The position numbers and the translations under genes were made by a program. Positions 9,162 to 18,006 of a stretch of 64,000 nt of DNA are shown here, one piece after another; within the stretch, counting starts at the first letter, position 1; each line of letters starts with the position of its first letter. The stretch covers positions 2,008,501 to 2,072,500 of the forward strand of contig NZ_CP067977.1 in assembly GCF_016656965.1 (NCBI RefSeq). The letters run 5' to 3'. The notes beneath the pieces were generated by a model. That model saw only the letters and a list, made by a program, of their open reading frames with translations, had not been told where the DNA came from and searched no databases. The DNA is from Brevundimonas vitisensis (GTDB taxonomy: Bacteria; Pseudomonadota; Alphaproteobacteria; Caulobacterales; Caulobacteraceae).

Positions 9162-9665
9162 ATGACCCAGATCGACAAGGCTATCCGTACCGGTCGCCGC
9201 GTGGCCGCCAATACCCGTTCCGCCGGACAGGCGGCCCTGGACGGGGGCGAACTGATGCGTGCATCCGGTGACGTCATCGCCGCTCGGATGGAGATCATGG
9301 CCGCTGGCCTGGCCGATCCCAGCAAGATCGACCTGACCGAAATCTCGCTGATGGGCTCGGAAAAGGTGGCCGCCCTGTCCGCCTCGGCCATCGCTGCGGG
9401 GCGCACCCTGAACCAGATGGGCCAGACCCTCACCCAGACCGCCCTGAACGAAGCCGCCATCGCCTCTCGCGCTGCGACCGCCATGGCCGGCGCCAAAAGT
9501 CCCGCTGCCTTGGCCACGGCCCAATTTAACTATGCCATGGGCTGGTGGGGCCGCGCCGCTGGTCAGGCGCTGAGCCTGAACACCCAGATGCTGAAGGTTC
9601 AGGCCGACGCCCTGGCCCCGATCCACAAGGCCGCCGTCGCCAACGCCCGCCGCCTGAAGAAATAG
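9162..9665 (+). CDS. phaP: Phasin-family protein
   Basis: Coats PHB granules and limits their size. It has 167 residues, nearly all predicted amphipathic helix and rich in Ala, Gln and Thr (for example AALSASAIAAGRTLNQMGQT), with a Trp-Trp pair in MGWWGRAAGQALSL and a basic C-terminus RRLKK. No other domain is seen. The start ATG at 9162 (MTQIDKAIRTGRRVAANT) is 20 bp after the creatininase stop. PhaR and thiolase nearby support the call; phasins are poorly conserved, so the symbol is tentative. Confidence 0.75.
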   Translation: MTQIDKAIRTGRRVAANTRSAGQAALDGGELMRASGDVIAARMEIMAAGLADPSKIDLTEISLMGSEKVAALSASAIAAGRTLNQMGQTLTQTALNEAAIASRAATAMAGAKSPAALATAQFNYAMGWWGRAAGQALSLNTQMLKVQADALAPIHKAAVANARRLKK

Positions 9666-9667
9666 CC

Positions 9668-10048
9668 TCAGGCCGTTCGGACCACGCCATCGGCAACCGT
9701 TACGGGCCAGGGCGTCAACTTGGCCCCCGCGCAGGGGCCTCCGACACAGGCTCCGCTCAGCGGCTGGAACACCGCGCCATGCCAGCCGCACAGGATCAGG
9801 CTTCCGTCCGGCGTCAGATAGCGGTCCAGTTCGATGGCCAGCGGGAATCCCGCGTGCGGGCACCGGTCGACATAGCCCGCCACCTGTCCGTCCTTGCGCA
9901 CGACAAAGCCATGGAAATAGGCCTCGCCGATCTTCAGGACGAAGCCGCGCGATCCGGGGTCGGCCAGATCGGCTTCGGCACACAAGGCCACGCCCGGCGG
10001 TGTCTTCCAGACCCGCGCCCGTTCGGCGGGGGCCGCCTCGCCCGTCAT
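9668..10048 (-). CDS. Small Rieske [2Fe-2S] ferredoxin-like protein
   Basis: A 126-residue stand-alone Rieske protein. The cluster ligands are visible as RCPHAGFPL (Cys and His, about 62-64) and [10 protein letters not shown] (Cys and His, about 87-90). It has no membrane anchor or signal peptide. It probably supplies electrons to an oxygenase or acts as a small redox protein. The first codon overlaps the gpsA stop by 4 bp (ATGA), so it is translationally coupled as the third gene of tsaD-gpsA-Rieske. Confidence 0.85.
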   Translation of the reverse strand: MTGEAAPAERARVWKTPPGVALCAEADLADPGSRGFVLKIGEAYFHGFVVRKDGQVAGYVDRCPHAGFPLAIELDRYLTPDGSLILCGWHGAVFQPLSGACVGGPCAGAKLTPWPVTVADGVVRTA

Positions 10049-11043
10049 CCGCCTTCGGCCCGCAGCGGACGCGACAGCAGATTGTCGATCACCATGTCGA
10101 CCGAGGTCTCACCGTTCAGCAGGGCGGCCAGGGCGGTGCAGATCGGCATTTCGACCCCCAGGGCCGCAGCGAGATCCCGCACAGCGGGCGCACTCTGATA
10201 GCCTTCGGCCACCGACCGCTTGCCGGCCAGGGCCTCCTCGACGCTCAAACCCTGGCCGAGGGCCAGACCCAGACTCATGTTGCGCGACTGCGGGCTGGAA
10301 CAGGTCAGCACCAGATCGCCCAGGCCGCACAGACCCGCCACCGTCTCGGCCTTGCCGCCCAGGGCGACGGCCAGACGCGTCATTTCGGCAAAGCCCCGCG
10401 TGATCAGGGCGGCGTGGGCACTGCGGCCCAGGCCCCGTCCCTCGACGATGCCGCAGGCGATGGCCAGCACGTTCTTGACCGCCCCGCCCGCCTCGGCCCC
10501 GATCAGGTCGGTCGCCAGATAAGGCCGGAACCCCGGGGCCGACAGGGTCCATAGGAGTTCCTCGCCCAGGGCTTCGTCGGCACAGGCCAGGGTCACCGCG
10601 CTGGGCAGGCCCCGCGCCACTTCCCCTGCAAAACTGGGCCCGGACAGAACGGCGGCGGGCGCGCCCGGCAGGGTCTCGGCCAGGACGTCGGTCATCAGCT
10701 TCAGCGAGCCGCGCTCGATCCCCTTGGAACACAGCACGATCGGCACGCCCGGCCGATAGTGAGGCCGGAACGCCTCCAGCGTCGCCCGCATATGCTGGGC
10801 CGGCGGCACGGCCAGAATGATGTCGCGGTCTCCCAGTTCGGCCAGGTCCGGCGTCACCCGCACGCCGGGGTCCAGGGTCACGCCCGGCAGGAAGGCCTCG
10901 TTCACACGGCGCTGGCTGATGCTTTCGACCACCTCGGCCTCGCGCGCCTGCAACAGGGTGTCCAGTCCGGCCCAGGCCGTCACCTGGGCCAAGGCCGTGC
11001 CCCAGGCCCCGGCCCCGATCACGCCTGCGGTGCGAAATTCCAT
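10045..11043 (-). CDS. gpsA: Glycerol-3-phosphate dehydrogenase [NAD(P)+]
   Basis: Reduces dihydroxyacetone phosphate to sn-glycerol 3-phosphate for phospholipid synthesis. It has 332 residues. The NAD-binding motif [13 protein letters not shown] is at 8-20. The signature around [11 protein letters not shown], catalytic Lys in [17 protein letters not shown] (about 190), and the C-terminal [14 protein letters not shown] segment are all present. The gene starts 27 bp after tsaD and overlaps the downstream Rieske gene. Confidence 0.95.
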   Translation of the reverse strand: MEFRTAGVIGAGAWGTALAQVTAWAGLDTLLQAREAEVVESISQRRVNEAFLPGVTLDPGVRVTPDLAELGDRDIILAVPPAQHMRATLEAFRPHYRPGVPIVLCSKGIERGSLKLMTDVLAETLPGAPAAVLSGPSFAGEVARGLPSAVTLACADEALGEELLWTLSAPGFRPYLATDLIGAEAGGAVKNVLAIACGIVEGRGLGRSAHAALITRGFAEMTRLAVALGGKAETVAGLCGLGDLVLTCSSPQSRNMSLGLALGQGLSVEEALAGKRSVAEGYQSAPAVRDLAAALGVEMPICTALAALLNGETSVDMVIDNLLSRPLRAEGG

Positions 11044-11070
11044 GCCGTCTCTCCCGTCAGATTCTGGCCG

Positions 11071-12342
11071 TTACGCCTTGGCGCCCTTGCGACCGGGCGC
11101 ATGCACTGGATCGGCCAGTGCGCGCGCTTCGTCCAGTGGCCATCGCGGCCGGGCCGCCGTGTCGATGTCCGACACCAGGCCCAGCTTCAGACGCTCTGCC
11201 CCGGCCAGGGCGATCATGGCGGCATTGTCGGTGCAGTACACCAGGGGCGGGGCCAGAAAGTCGAACCCGTGCCGCGCTGCCGTTGCTTCCAGCACCCGCC
11301 GCACCGTGCGGTTTGCCGCCACGCCGCCGGCCACGACAAATTTTAGGGGCGCTACCGCGCGGGACGCGGTCCCGCGCTGCTTGAGCGCGTTCTCACATGA
11401 GGGCGCTATCGCCTCGCGCGCGGCGCTCGGCTGCTTGAGCGCGTTCTCTGGGGTGGACGCTATCGCGTGGGACGCGGTCCCCCGTTGCTTGGCCTTGTAA
11501 TCGACCATGGCGCGTTCGGAGCGTTCGGCCAGCTGGCGGGCGATCGCGCTCTGAACCGCATCGGCCAGATCGGCGCGGTCCTGATCGGTCTGGCAGGTCT
11601 GGGCCAGGCGCGCCGCCGCCGTTTTCAGGCCGGAAAAGGAAAAGTCGCAGTCCTTGCGCCCCAGCAGGGCCCGCGGCAGGTCGAACCGTGACCCGTCGCC
11701 CGTCTCGGCCGCCTTTTCCAAGGCCGGTCCGCCGGGATAACCCAGCCCCATGGCCTTGGCGATCTTGTCGAAGGCCTCGCCCGCCGCATCGTCGATGGTG
11801 GTGCCGACGCGGGCCATGTCGCCGATGCCGCCGACCTCCAGCAACTGGCAGTGACCGCCGGACACCAGCAACAGAAGGAACGGATAATCCACCGCCGCCC
11901 CCAGCCGGGCCGAAACGGCATGGCCTTCCAGATGATTGACGGCGATCAGCGGCAGATCCCGCGCCAGTGCCACCGCCTTGCCGTAGCTGAGGCCCACCAT
12001 CACCCCGCCGACCAGCCCGGGCCCGGCCGTGGCGGCAACGCCGTCCAGGGCGTCCCAATCCAGCTCGGCCTCGGTCATGGCCCGGCGCACGACGCCATCG
12101 ATCATTTCGACATGACTGCGGGCCGCAATCTCGGGCACCACGCCGCCGAATGCCGCGTGATCGTCGATCTGACTGTGGATCACGCTGGACAAAACCGTGG
12201 CCTGGCCATCTGCCGACAGCCGCACGACCGCAGCGGCCGTCTCGTCGCAGCTGGTCTCGATCCCCAGCAGCGTCACGGTGCCGCCGGTTGCCGCTTGAGC
12301 GCCCCTGCTATAGTCCGCGCCTGTTCTCGTCTCCGTCCGCAT
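11071..12342 (-). CDS. tsaD: tRNA N6-adenosine threonylcarbamoyltransferase TsaD with a 50-residue repeat insertion
   Basis: Forms t6A37 on ANN-decoding tRNAs with TsaB and TsaE; essential in most bacteria. It has 423 residues, longer than the usual 340-365. The start GIETSCDETAAAVV (about 28-41), metal ligands in VNHLEGHAVSA, and VVAGGVAANRTVRR near the C-terminus are intact. Residues about 282-332, between helix ERAMVDYKA and strand KFVVAGG, are an insertion of two 18-residue repeats plus a partial third (KQRGTASHAIASTPENAL and variants). The ATG at 12342 is chosen; a GTG just before LLGIETS is an alternative. hemC diverges 55 bp away. Confidence 0.93.
   Translation of the reverse strand: MRTETRTGADYSRGAQAATGGTVTLLGIETSCDETAAAVVRLSADGQATVLSSVIHSQIDDHAAFGGVVPEIAARSHVEMIDGVVRRAMTEAELDWDALDGVAATAGPGLVGGVMVGLSYGKAVALARDLPLIAVNHLEGHAVSARLGAAVDYPFLLLLVSGGHCQLLEVGGIGDMARVGTTIDDAAGEAFDKIAKAMGLGYPGGPALEKAAETGDGSRFDLPRALLGRKDCDFSFSGLKTAAARLAQTCQTDQDRADLADAVQSAIARQLAERSERAMVDYKAKQRGTASHAIASTPENALKQPSAAREAIAPSCENALKQRGTASRAVAPLKFVVAGGVAANRTVRRVLEATAARHGFDFLAPPLVYCTDNAAMIALAGAERLKLGLVSDIDTAARPRWPLDEARALADPVHAPGRKGAKA
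11347..11497 (-). repeat. Three tandem 54-bp palindromic elements inside tsaD
   Basis: Units begin at 11347, 11401 and 11455 on the + strand, each GG(G/A)CGCTA..., exactly 54 bp (18 codons) apart. Read on the gene strand they give KQRGTAS, KQPSAAR and KQRGTAS variants followed by AxA and, in two units, a short ENAL linker. The first and third units are closest in their cores (GGGACGCGGTCCC, itself an inverted repeat). The middle unit is closest to the creatininase-gene copy. Confidence 0.85.
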
Positions 12343-12397
12343 CGGGTCGAGGTAACGACCCCGCCCCCCCGGCGCAACGGCTGCTGTGTTTTCTCGC

Positions 12398-13336
12398 ATG
12401 ACCTTTCCCGTCCGCATCGGCACCCGCCGTTCGAAGCTGGCCCTGACGCAGTCGGGCATGATGCAGCGTGCCATTGGCCGGGCCCTGGGCGTGGCCGACG
12501 CCGACCTGGCCCGCGACGTGCCCCTGGTCGAGATCGTCACGACCGGCGACCGGGTCCAGGATCGCCGCCTGCTGGAGATCGGCGGCAAGGCAATGTTCAC
12601 CAAGGAGATCGAAGAGGCCCTGCTGGCGGGCCGTATCGACGTCGCCGTCCATTCGATGAAGGATGTTCCCGCCGAACAGCCGCCGGGCCTGGCCGTGGCC
12701 GCCATCCCGGAGCGGGAAGACGCCCGCGACGCCTTCGTCAGCACCGACTATGCCGATTTCGCCGCCTTGCCGCACGGCGCACGCCTGGGAACCGCCTCCC
12801 TGCGCCGTCAGGCCCAGGCCCTGGCCCTGCGCCCCGACCTGAAAATCGAGATGCTGCGCGGCAATGTCGACACCCGCCTGAGGCGGCTGGCCGAGGGTGA
12901 GTTCGAGGCCATTCTGCTGGCCGCGGCGGGGCTGAACCGGCTGGGCCTGTCCGAGGTCATCCGCGAATGCCTGTCGCCGGACGTCTTCCTGCCTGCCCCG
13001 GGCCAGGGGGCCCTGGCCCTGCAGACGCGGATCGAGGACATCGACGCGCCCTGGGTCTCCGCCCTGAACCATGCCCCCACGGCCCTTGCCGTCGCCGCCG
13101 AGCGCGGGGCCATGACAGCCCTGGAAGGGTCGTGCCGCACGGCCGTGGGGGCCCATGCCGTCATCAACGGCGACCGCCTGACCCTGACCACCGAAATGCT
13201 CAGCCCCGACGGTGCGGCCCGTTGGCGGCGCATCGGCACCATGGACGGCACCGACCTTGAACAGGCCACGATCCTGGGCCAGCGCCTGGGGGCCGAGGTC
13301 CATGCCGACGCTGGCGACCAACGGATCGAGATCTGA
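12398..13336 (+). CDS. hemC: Porphobilinogen deaminase (hydroxymethylbilane synthase)
   Basis: Joins four porphobilinogens into hydroxymethylbilane in haem synthesis. It has 312 residues. Signatures are RIGTRRSKLALTQ (N-terminus), VHSMKDVP (about 85-92), RRQAQALALRPDL with LRGNVDTRL (about 150), and LEGSCRTAVGAHAVI, whose Cys (about 246) carries the dipyrromethane cofactor. The ATG at 12398 is preferred to the in-frame GTG at 12386 because MTFPVRIGTRRS is the usual N-terminus. It is followed directly by hemD. Confidence 0.95.
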   Translation: MTFPVRIGTRRSKLALTQSGMMQRAIGRALGVADADLARDVPLVEIVTTGDRVQDRRLLEIGGKAMFTKEIEEALLAGRIDVAVHSMKDVPAEQPPGLAVAAIPEREDARDAFVSTDYADFAALPHGARLGTASLRRQAQALALRPDLKIEMLRGNVDTRLRRLAEGEFEAILLAAAGLNRLGLSEVIRECLSPDVFLPAPGQGALALQTRIEDIDAPWVSALNHAPTALAVAAERGAMTALEGSCRTAVGAHAVINGDRLTLTTEMLSPDGAARWRRIGTMDGTDLEQATILGQRLGAEVHADAGDQRIEI

Positions 13337-13337
13337 G

Positions 13338-14036
13338 ATGGCGCGCCTGCGGGACCGGGGACCACCGTGTGTCTGGGTCACCCGCGCCCAGCCGGGGGCC
13401 GACCGAACGGCTGAACGTGTGCGGGCCATGGGCGCAACGGCCCTGGTCCAGCCGCTGCTGACGATCCGGCGTCTGGAGCCTGCGATCGATCTGGCCGGCG
13501 TGACCGGCCTGGTCTTCACCAGCACCAATGGCGTGACGGCCTTTGAGGCGCTCAGCCCCGGCCGTCGCCTGCCGGTCTGGGCGGTCGGCACCGCCACGGC
13601 TCGGGCGGCGCAGGCGGCGGGCTTTACCGAGGTCGTCTCGGCGGACGGCGACCTGTCGGCCCTGGCCCGCCTGATCCGGTCCCGGCATCCCGCTGGCCAA
13701 AGCCTGCTGCATCCCCGTGCCCAGGAGCCTGCGGGCGATCTGACGGCGCTGCTGGCAGACCATGCCCCGGTCCGGGGTCTGGCTGTCTATGCCGCCATGC
13801 CGACGCCGGAGCCCGCGCCGTCGGAATTCGATGTGGTTTTGATCCATTCCCCGCGCGCGGCCCAGGCGCTGGCAGCCCGGGCCGGGTCCGGCTGGGGGTG
13901 CCGCCTGGCCGTCGCGATCTCGCCCGCCGCCGCCCGTCCTCTGTCGGGCCTGGATCTGGCTGGCGTCCACGTCGCCGACACGCCGGATGAGCCTGCCCTC
14001 ATCGCGACGCTTGGCAAGGCGATCGGTCCCGTATAA
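13338..14036 (+). CDS. hemD: Uroporphyrinogen-III synthase
   Basis: Cyclises and inverts ring D of hydroxymethylbilane to uroporphyrinogen III. It has 232 residues in the two-lobed HemD fold: VWVTRAQPGADRTAERVRAMG in lobe 1 (described here as VWVTRAQPGA and RVRAMGA), LVFTSTNGVTAF (about 56-67), VGTATARAAQAAGF, and VVLIHSPRAAQALA in lobe 2. HemD is poorly conserved; position 1 bp after hemC confirms it. The gene is followed by tRNA-Thr after 43 bp. Confidence 0.9.
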   Translation: MARLRDRGPPCVWVTRAQPGADRTAERVRAMGATALVQPLLTIRRLEPAIDLAGVTGLVFTSTNGVTAFEALSPGRRLPVWAVGTATARAAQAAGFTEVVSADGDLSALARLIRSRHPAGQSLLHPRAQEPAGDLTALLADHAPVRGLAVYAAMPTPEPAPSEFDVVLIHSPRAAQALAARAGSGWGCRLAVAISPAAARPLSGLDLAGVHVADTPDEPALIATLGKAIGPV

Positions 14037-14079
14037 ACAGCCCTCCTCGCGTCGGACCCCGGTCCGAACCACGCGCAAG

Positions 14080-14155
14080 GCCGCTTTAGCTCAGCCGGTA
14101 GAGCATCGCATTCGTAATGCGGGGGTCAGGTGTTCGAGTCACCTAAGCGGCACCA
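14080..14155 (+). tRNA. tRNA-Thr (anticodon CGT)
   Basis: A full cloverleaf is visible: acceptor GCCGCTT pairs with AAGCGGC, D arm GCTCAGCCGGTAGAGC, anticodon loop TTCGTAA with CGT, and T arm with TTCGAGT. The discriminator is A and CCA is encoded. It reads ACG codons. Confidence 0.96.
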
Positions 14156-14256
14156 TTCCTTCTTCCTACAGAAACAAGCCTTTGGTCCCTCCCAAGCCGG
14201 GGGCGTCGCGGCGTGCGCGTCGCGGCGCGTGGCACAAGTCCGCAGGCGGCTCTTGA

Positions 14257-14280
14257 ACATATAAACATATCTTTATATGT
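14257..14280 (+). promoter_or_regulatory. AT-rich inverted repeat operator of metK (SahR-type candidate)
   Basis: ACATATAAA-CATATC-TTTATATGT is a perfect 9+6+9 inverted repeat, 45 bp before the metK start, in a region otherwise GC-rich. A degenerate version lies before adenosine kinase (4717-4740). SahR, an ArsR-family SAH sensor, is the known regulator of these genes in proteobacteria; its gene is not in the window. Confidence 0.6.
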
Positions 14281-14325
14281 CTGCGCCCCAACGCTGAATG
14301 CCACGATCCTTTCTAGGAGTCCGCC

Positions 14326-15522
14326 TTGTCCCGTTCGACCTTCCTCTTCACCTCGGAAAGCGTGTCCGAGGGTCATCCCGACAAGGTCGCCGATCGCATC
14401 AGCGACACGGTCGTGGACCTGTTCCTGTCCAAGGATCCCTATGCCCGGGTGGCGTGCGAGACCCTGACGACCACCAATCTGGTGGTTCTGGCCGGTGAAA
14501 TCCGCGGCAACGGCATCATGGACACCGCCGGCGAATGGGCCCCTGGCGTCCAGGACGAGATCGAGGCTGCCGTGCGCGCCGCGGTCAAGGACATCGGTTA
14601 CGAGCAGACCGGCTTCCACTGGGACAAGTTCGAGTTCATCAACCGCCTGCACGGTCAGTCGGCCGACATCGCCGTGGGCGTCGATGCCGCCGGTGACAAG
14701 GACGAGGGCGCGGGCGATCAGGGCATCATGTTCGGCTATGCCTCGAACGAGACGCCCGAGCTGATGCCGGCCACCCTGCAATACAGCCACAACATCCTGA
14801 AGCGCCTGGCCGAGGTCCGGCATGGCGGCGACACCCGCCTGGAGCCGGATGCCAAGAGCCAGGTCACGATCGAATATGTCGATGGCAAGCCGGTGCGCGC
14901 CACCTCCATCGTTCTGTCGACCCAGCATGCGCCAGGCCTGTCGTCGGCCGACGTCGCCGACATCGTCAAGCCGCACATCCTGGCTGTGCTGCCGGAAGGC
15001 TTCACCGACGAAAACACCGTCTGGCACATCAATCCGACCGGCATCTTCGAGATCGGCGGACCGGACGGCGACGCGGGCGTGACGGGCCGCAAGATCATCG
15101 TCGACACCTACGGCGGCGCGGCCCCGCACGGCGGCGGTGCCTTCTCCGGCAAGGATCCGACCAAGGTCGATCGCTCGGCGGCCTATGCCTGCCGCTATCT
15201 GGCCAAGAACGTCGTGGCCGCCGGTCTGGCCGACCGCTGCACCATCCAGATCTCCTACGCCATCGGCGTGGCCGAGCCCCAGTCGATCCACGTCGACCTG
15301 CACGGCACGGGCAAGGGCATCACCGAGGCCAAGCTGGAAGAAAACATCCTGGGCCTGATCGGCGGGGCGACGCCGCGCGCCATCCGCGAGCACCTGGGTC
15401 TGAACAAGCCCATCTATGCCCGCACCTCGGCCTATGGCCATTTCGGCCGCACGCCCGATGCGGACGGCGGCTTCAGCTGGGAAAAGACCGATCTGGTCGA
15501 TCAGCTGAAGGCCCTGGCCTGA
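14326..15522 (+). CDS. metK: S-adenosylmethionine synthetase
   Basis: Makes SAM from methionine and ATP. It has 398 residues. Signatures: [20 protein letters not shown] (N-terminal ATP/Mg site, 7-26), [12 protein letters not shown] (about 127-138), the [19 protein letters not shown] loop, and the C-terminal domain to the end. The start is TTG at 14326, supported by TAGGAGT six bases upstream and by the conserved N-terminus [15 protein letters not shown] beginning there. The operator at 14257-14280 implies control by the SAM/SAH level. A strong hairpin follows the stop. Confidence 0.96.
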   Translation: MSRSTFLFTSESVSEGHPDKVADRISDTVVDLFLSKDPYARVACETLTTTNLVVLAGEIRGNGIMDTAGEWAPGVQDEIEAAVRAAVKDIGYEQTGFHWDKFEFINRLHGQSADIAVGVDAAGDKDEGAGDQGIMFGYASNETPELMPATLQYSHNILKRLAEVRHGGDTRLEPDAKSQVTIEYVDGKPVRATSIVLSTQHAPGLSSADVADIVKPHILAVLPEGFTDENTVWHINPTGIFEIGGPDGDAGVTGRKIIVDTYGGAAPHGGGAFSGKDPTKVDRSAAYACRYLAKNVVAAGLADRCTIQISYAIGVAEPQSIHVDLHGTGKGITEAKLEENILGLIGGATPRAIREHLGLNKPIYARTSAYGHFGRTPDADGGFSWEKTDLVDQLKALA

Positions 15523-15530
15523 TCCTCGGC

Positions 15531-15568
15531 GTCATGGCGGGGGCGCTGAATCAGCGTCCCCCGATGAC
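15531..15568 (+). terminator. Hairpin after metK
   Basis: A stem GGGGGCGCTGA / AGCGTCCCCC around a short loop, extended by GTCAT / ATGAC outside. No T tract follows, so it is a strong hairpin that may act as terminator or 3' stabiliser. Confidence 0.45.
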
Positions 15569-15620
15569 ACAACACGGCCTTTGAGGCCTGAGCGCCAGCG
15601 CGCTGCGCGAGGCCTTTCGA

Positions 15621-15845
15621 TCACGCCTTCTTGACGAACTCGGTTCTCAGGACGAGGCCGCGTACCTTTTCGACATTGGCCTCGATCTCGTCTGGGTCCC
15701 CGGTCAGGCGGATGTTCTTGACCAGGGTGCCGCGCTTCAGCGTCACCCCGCCCGATCCCTTGACCTTCAGATCTTTGATTAGGGTCACACTATCGCCATC
15801 GGCCAGGATGTTGCCGGTGGAATCCTTGGTAGGGTCGTCCGTCAT
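15621..15845 (-). CDS. Short PhnA/YjdM-type protein
   Basis: A 74-residue protein matching the C-terminal domain of the YjdM (formerly PhnA) family: DSTGNILADGDSVTLIKDL followed by LKVKGSGGVTLKRGTLVKNI (given in two parts) and the ending LRTEFVKKA. The zinc-ribbon half of the long E. coli protein is absent, as in many alphaproteobacteria. An in-frame ATG at 15875 would add ten residues; MTDDPTKDSTGN at 15845 is preferred. The function is unknown; a role in phosphonate use is not supported by context. Confidence 0.8.
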   Translation of the reverse strand: MTDDPTKDSTGNILADGDSVTLIKDLKVKGSGGVTLKRGTLVKNIRLTGDPDEIEANVEKVRGLVLRTEFVKKA

Positions 15846-15910
15846 GAGGCCTGCCGAAAGGGCTGAGTGATCCATTTGGCCAGAGGCCCGGCTCACTATC
15901 GCGGGGCGCC

Positions 15911-15986
<76 letters not shown>

Positions 15987-16130
15987 GTCTCCGGGTTCAG
16001 GCGAGGCGCGACATAGGCGGGGCGGGGACGAGGTGTCAACGGCAAACGCGCGCGCGCCCCCGACCACGGGCATGTTGGCGCGGGGCCCGGCCTGGTCTAG
16101 AAGCCGCAGTCTCGCAATGGAGCATCCCGA

Positions 16131-16454
16131 ATGGCCGTGGCCGTCATCCAGTTTATCTTCTTCCTGATTGACGCCGTGCTGGGCCTGCTGGTGCTGGCCA
16201 TCATCGTCAGCGCGATCCTGAGCTGGCTGTTCGCCTTCGATGTCATCAACTATCGCAACCGCTTCGTGGCCAGCCTGGCCGAGACGCTGGACCGGATCAC
16301 GGCCCCGATCCTGGCTCCCCTGCGCTCGATCATCCCGTCGCTGGGCGGTCTGGATGTCAGCCCGATCGTCGCCCTGCTGATCATCCACGGCATCCGCATC
16401 TATCTGCTGCCGGCCTCGCAGGCCGCAGCGCTGAGCCTGGTCGTCGGCTACTGA
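16131..16454 (+). CDS. YggT-family membrane protein
   Basis: A 107-residue inner-membrane protein with two YggT hydrophobic segments: residues about 5-33 (FFLIDAVLGLLVLAIIVSAI) and about 78-95. The conserved loop between them, TAPILAPLRSIIPSLGGLDVSP, is given here as TAPILAPLRSIIPSLGG. YggT proteins are linked to osmotic or cell-division-associated membrane functions but the mechanism is unknown. It stands alone between tRNA-Ala and the hydroxyacyl-CoA dehydrogenase. Confidence 0.88.
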   Translation: MAVAVIQFIFFLIDAVLGLLVLAIIVSAILSWLFAFDVINYRNRFVASLAETLDRITAPILAPLRSIIPSLGGLDVSPIVALLIIHGIRIYLLPASQAAALSLVVGY

Positions 16455-16558
16455 GCAACAGTCGGCGGGCTCTTGCACTGCAATAGATTGCCCCCGGAAC
16501 GTCACCCTCCTAAGGTGCCAATCCTCCCGGGCAGATCGCCGCAGCAGACCGTTCCTTC

Positions 16559-17437
16559 ATGACCTCGATCCGGACAGTGGCCGTCATCGGCGCGGGCCAG
16601 ATGGGCGCCGGTATCGCCCAGGCGGTGGCCGTGGGCGGTTATGACGTGCGGCTCTATGATTCCGATGAGCAGCGGGTGCCGCTGGCTCGCGCCATGATCG
16701 CCGCCAGCCTGGCCCGTCAGGTGGGCCGCGGGCAGCTGGATCAGGGTGTGGCCGATGCGGCCCTGGCGCGCGTCGCCGCCCTGTCCACCCTGGCCCAGGC
16801 CGGAGCAGCCGATCTGGTGATCGAGGCGGCGGTCGAGGACGAGGCGGTCAAGAAGTCGGTGCTGAGCGAGCTGACGCCGCATCTGGGCCCCGACACCCTG
16901 CTGGCCTCCAATACATCTTCGATCTCGATCACCCGCCTGGCCTCGGCGACGGACCGGCCGGACCGGTTCATCGGCCTGCATTTCATGAAGCCGGCGCCGG
17001 TGATGCGGCTGGTCGAGATCGTGCGCGGCATCGCCACCTCGGCTGCCACCTATGACGCGGCGGTCGCCTTCGCCGAAAGCCTGGGCAAGACCACGACCCA
17101 GGCCGAGGATTTCCCCGCCTTCATCGTCAACCGCATCCTGGTGCCGATGATCAATGAAGCGATCTATACCCTTTACGAGGGGGTCGGGAACGTCGCCTCC
17201 ATCGACAAGGCGCTGAAGCTGGGGGCCAACCATCCGATGGGGCCGCTGGAACTGGCGGACTTCATGGGCCTGGACGTCGTTCTGGCCATCATGAACGTGC
17301 TCTACGACGGCCTGGCCGACAGCAAATATCGGCCCTGTCCGCTGCTGGTGAAATATGTCGAGGCGGGCTGGCTGGGGCGCAAGTCCGGGCGTGGCTTCTA
17401 CGACTATTCCGCCGAGCCTCCGGCGCCGACACGATGA
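16559..17437 (+). CDS. hbdA: 3-hydroxybutyryl-CoA dehydrogenase
   Basis: Interconverts 3-hydroxyacyl-CoA and 3-oxoacyl-CoA with NAD(H). It has 292 residues, the short stand-alone form. The Rossmann motif VAVIGAGQMGAGIAQ (7-21) is followed by SNTSSISIT, then catalytic His in LHFMKPAPVMRLVEIV (about 141), and the C-terminal dimer domain with NHPMGPLELADFMGLD. Its likely role is C4 acyl-CoA turnover linked to PHB or fatty acid metabolism. The stop overlaps the next gene by 4 bp. The symbol is tentative. Confidence 0.9.
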   Translation: MTSIRTVAVIGAGQMGAGIAQAVAVGGYDVRLYDSDEQRVPLARAMIAASLARQVGRGQLDQGVADAALARVAALSTLAQAGAADLVIEAAVEDEAVKKSVLSELTPHLGPDTLLASNTSSISITRLASATDRPDRFIGLHFMKPAPVMRLVEIVRGIATSAATYDAAVAFAESLGKTTTQAEDFPAFIVNRILVPMINEAIYTLYEGVGNVASIDKALKLGANHPMGPLELADFMGLDVVLAIMNVLYDGLADSKYRPCPLLVKYVEAGWLGRKSGRGFYDYSAEPPAPTR

Positions 17438-18006
17438 AGTTCCGGCTGGACAGTCCCTCCGACCTGCCGGGCCAGCGTGCGGTCATCTGGCGCAAGTCGC
17501 CGGTCATGGTGGCCCTGGCCGCCGTCCTGGGGGCCGCCTGGCCGCCGCTGATCCTGACCCTGCCGCTGTGGCGACCCAACAACTGGATGCCCGGCCTCTC
17601 CATGGACTGGCGGTTGCAGGTCTTCGTTCTGGGCCTGATCGCGGTGCCGGCCATTCTGTGGGTCCTGGCCCGCGAGCGCGAGCGGTCCAATCGACCGGCG
17701 ACCCGGCTGGGCGTGGTCTGGCGCTTCATGTTCTTCGGCGGCCTGCTGTCGGCGGCCGGGCAGGTGCTGATGGCCCTGCTCACCGCGATTGCCGGGGGGA
17801 TCGGCTCGGCCGGCGTGGGCGAGGCGGCGGGCTTTGCCGAGACCGTCTTCCTGATCTTCGGCGTCGGGGGACTGCCGATCGCGATGATCGTCGGGGTCAG
17901 CTACGCCCTGTGGGCCGGGTTGTGCGCCGCCTTCATCGCCTTCGAGGCCCGGCCTGCGCCGGTGCGTGATCGCCTGGGCGTGATCGGCGAGACCGACGCG
18001 GTCTGA
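17434..18006 (+). CDS. Hypothetical four-helix membrane protein
   Basis: A 190-residue protein with about four hydrophobic segments (residues about 24-46, 62-80, 98-120 and 140-172) and Arg-rich loops (ARERERSNRPATR). No domain is recognised. The N-terminus MKFRLDSPSDLPGQRAVIWR is polar and cytoplasmic-looking. It overlaps the dehydrogenase stop by 4 bp, so the two are co-transcribed; this does not by itself suggest a metabolic role. Confidence 0.7.
   Translation: MKFRLDSPSDLPGQRAVIWRKSPVMVALAAVLGAAWPPLILTLPLWRPNNWMPGLSMDWRLQVFVLGLIAVPAILWVLARERERSNRPATRLGVVWRFMFFGGLLSAAGQVLMALLTAIAGGIGSAGVGEAAGFAETVFLIFGVGGLPIAMIVGVSYALWAGLCAAFIAFEARPAPVRDRLGVIGETDAV

Noticed and set aside
14156..14325. SAM riboswitch in the metK leader
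   Set aside because: No SAM-II or SAM/SAH aptamer core could be traced; the AT-rich inverted repeat explains the leader better as a protein operator.
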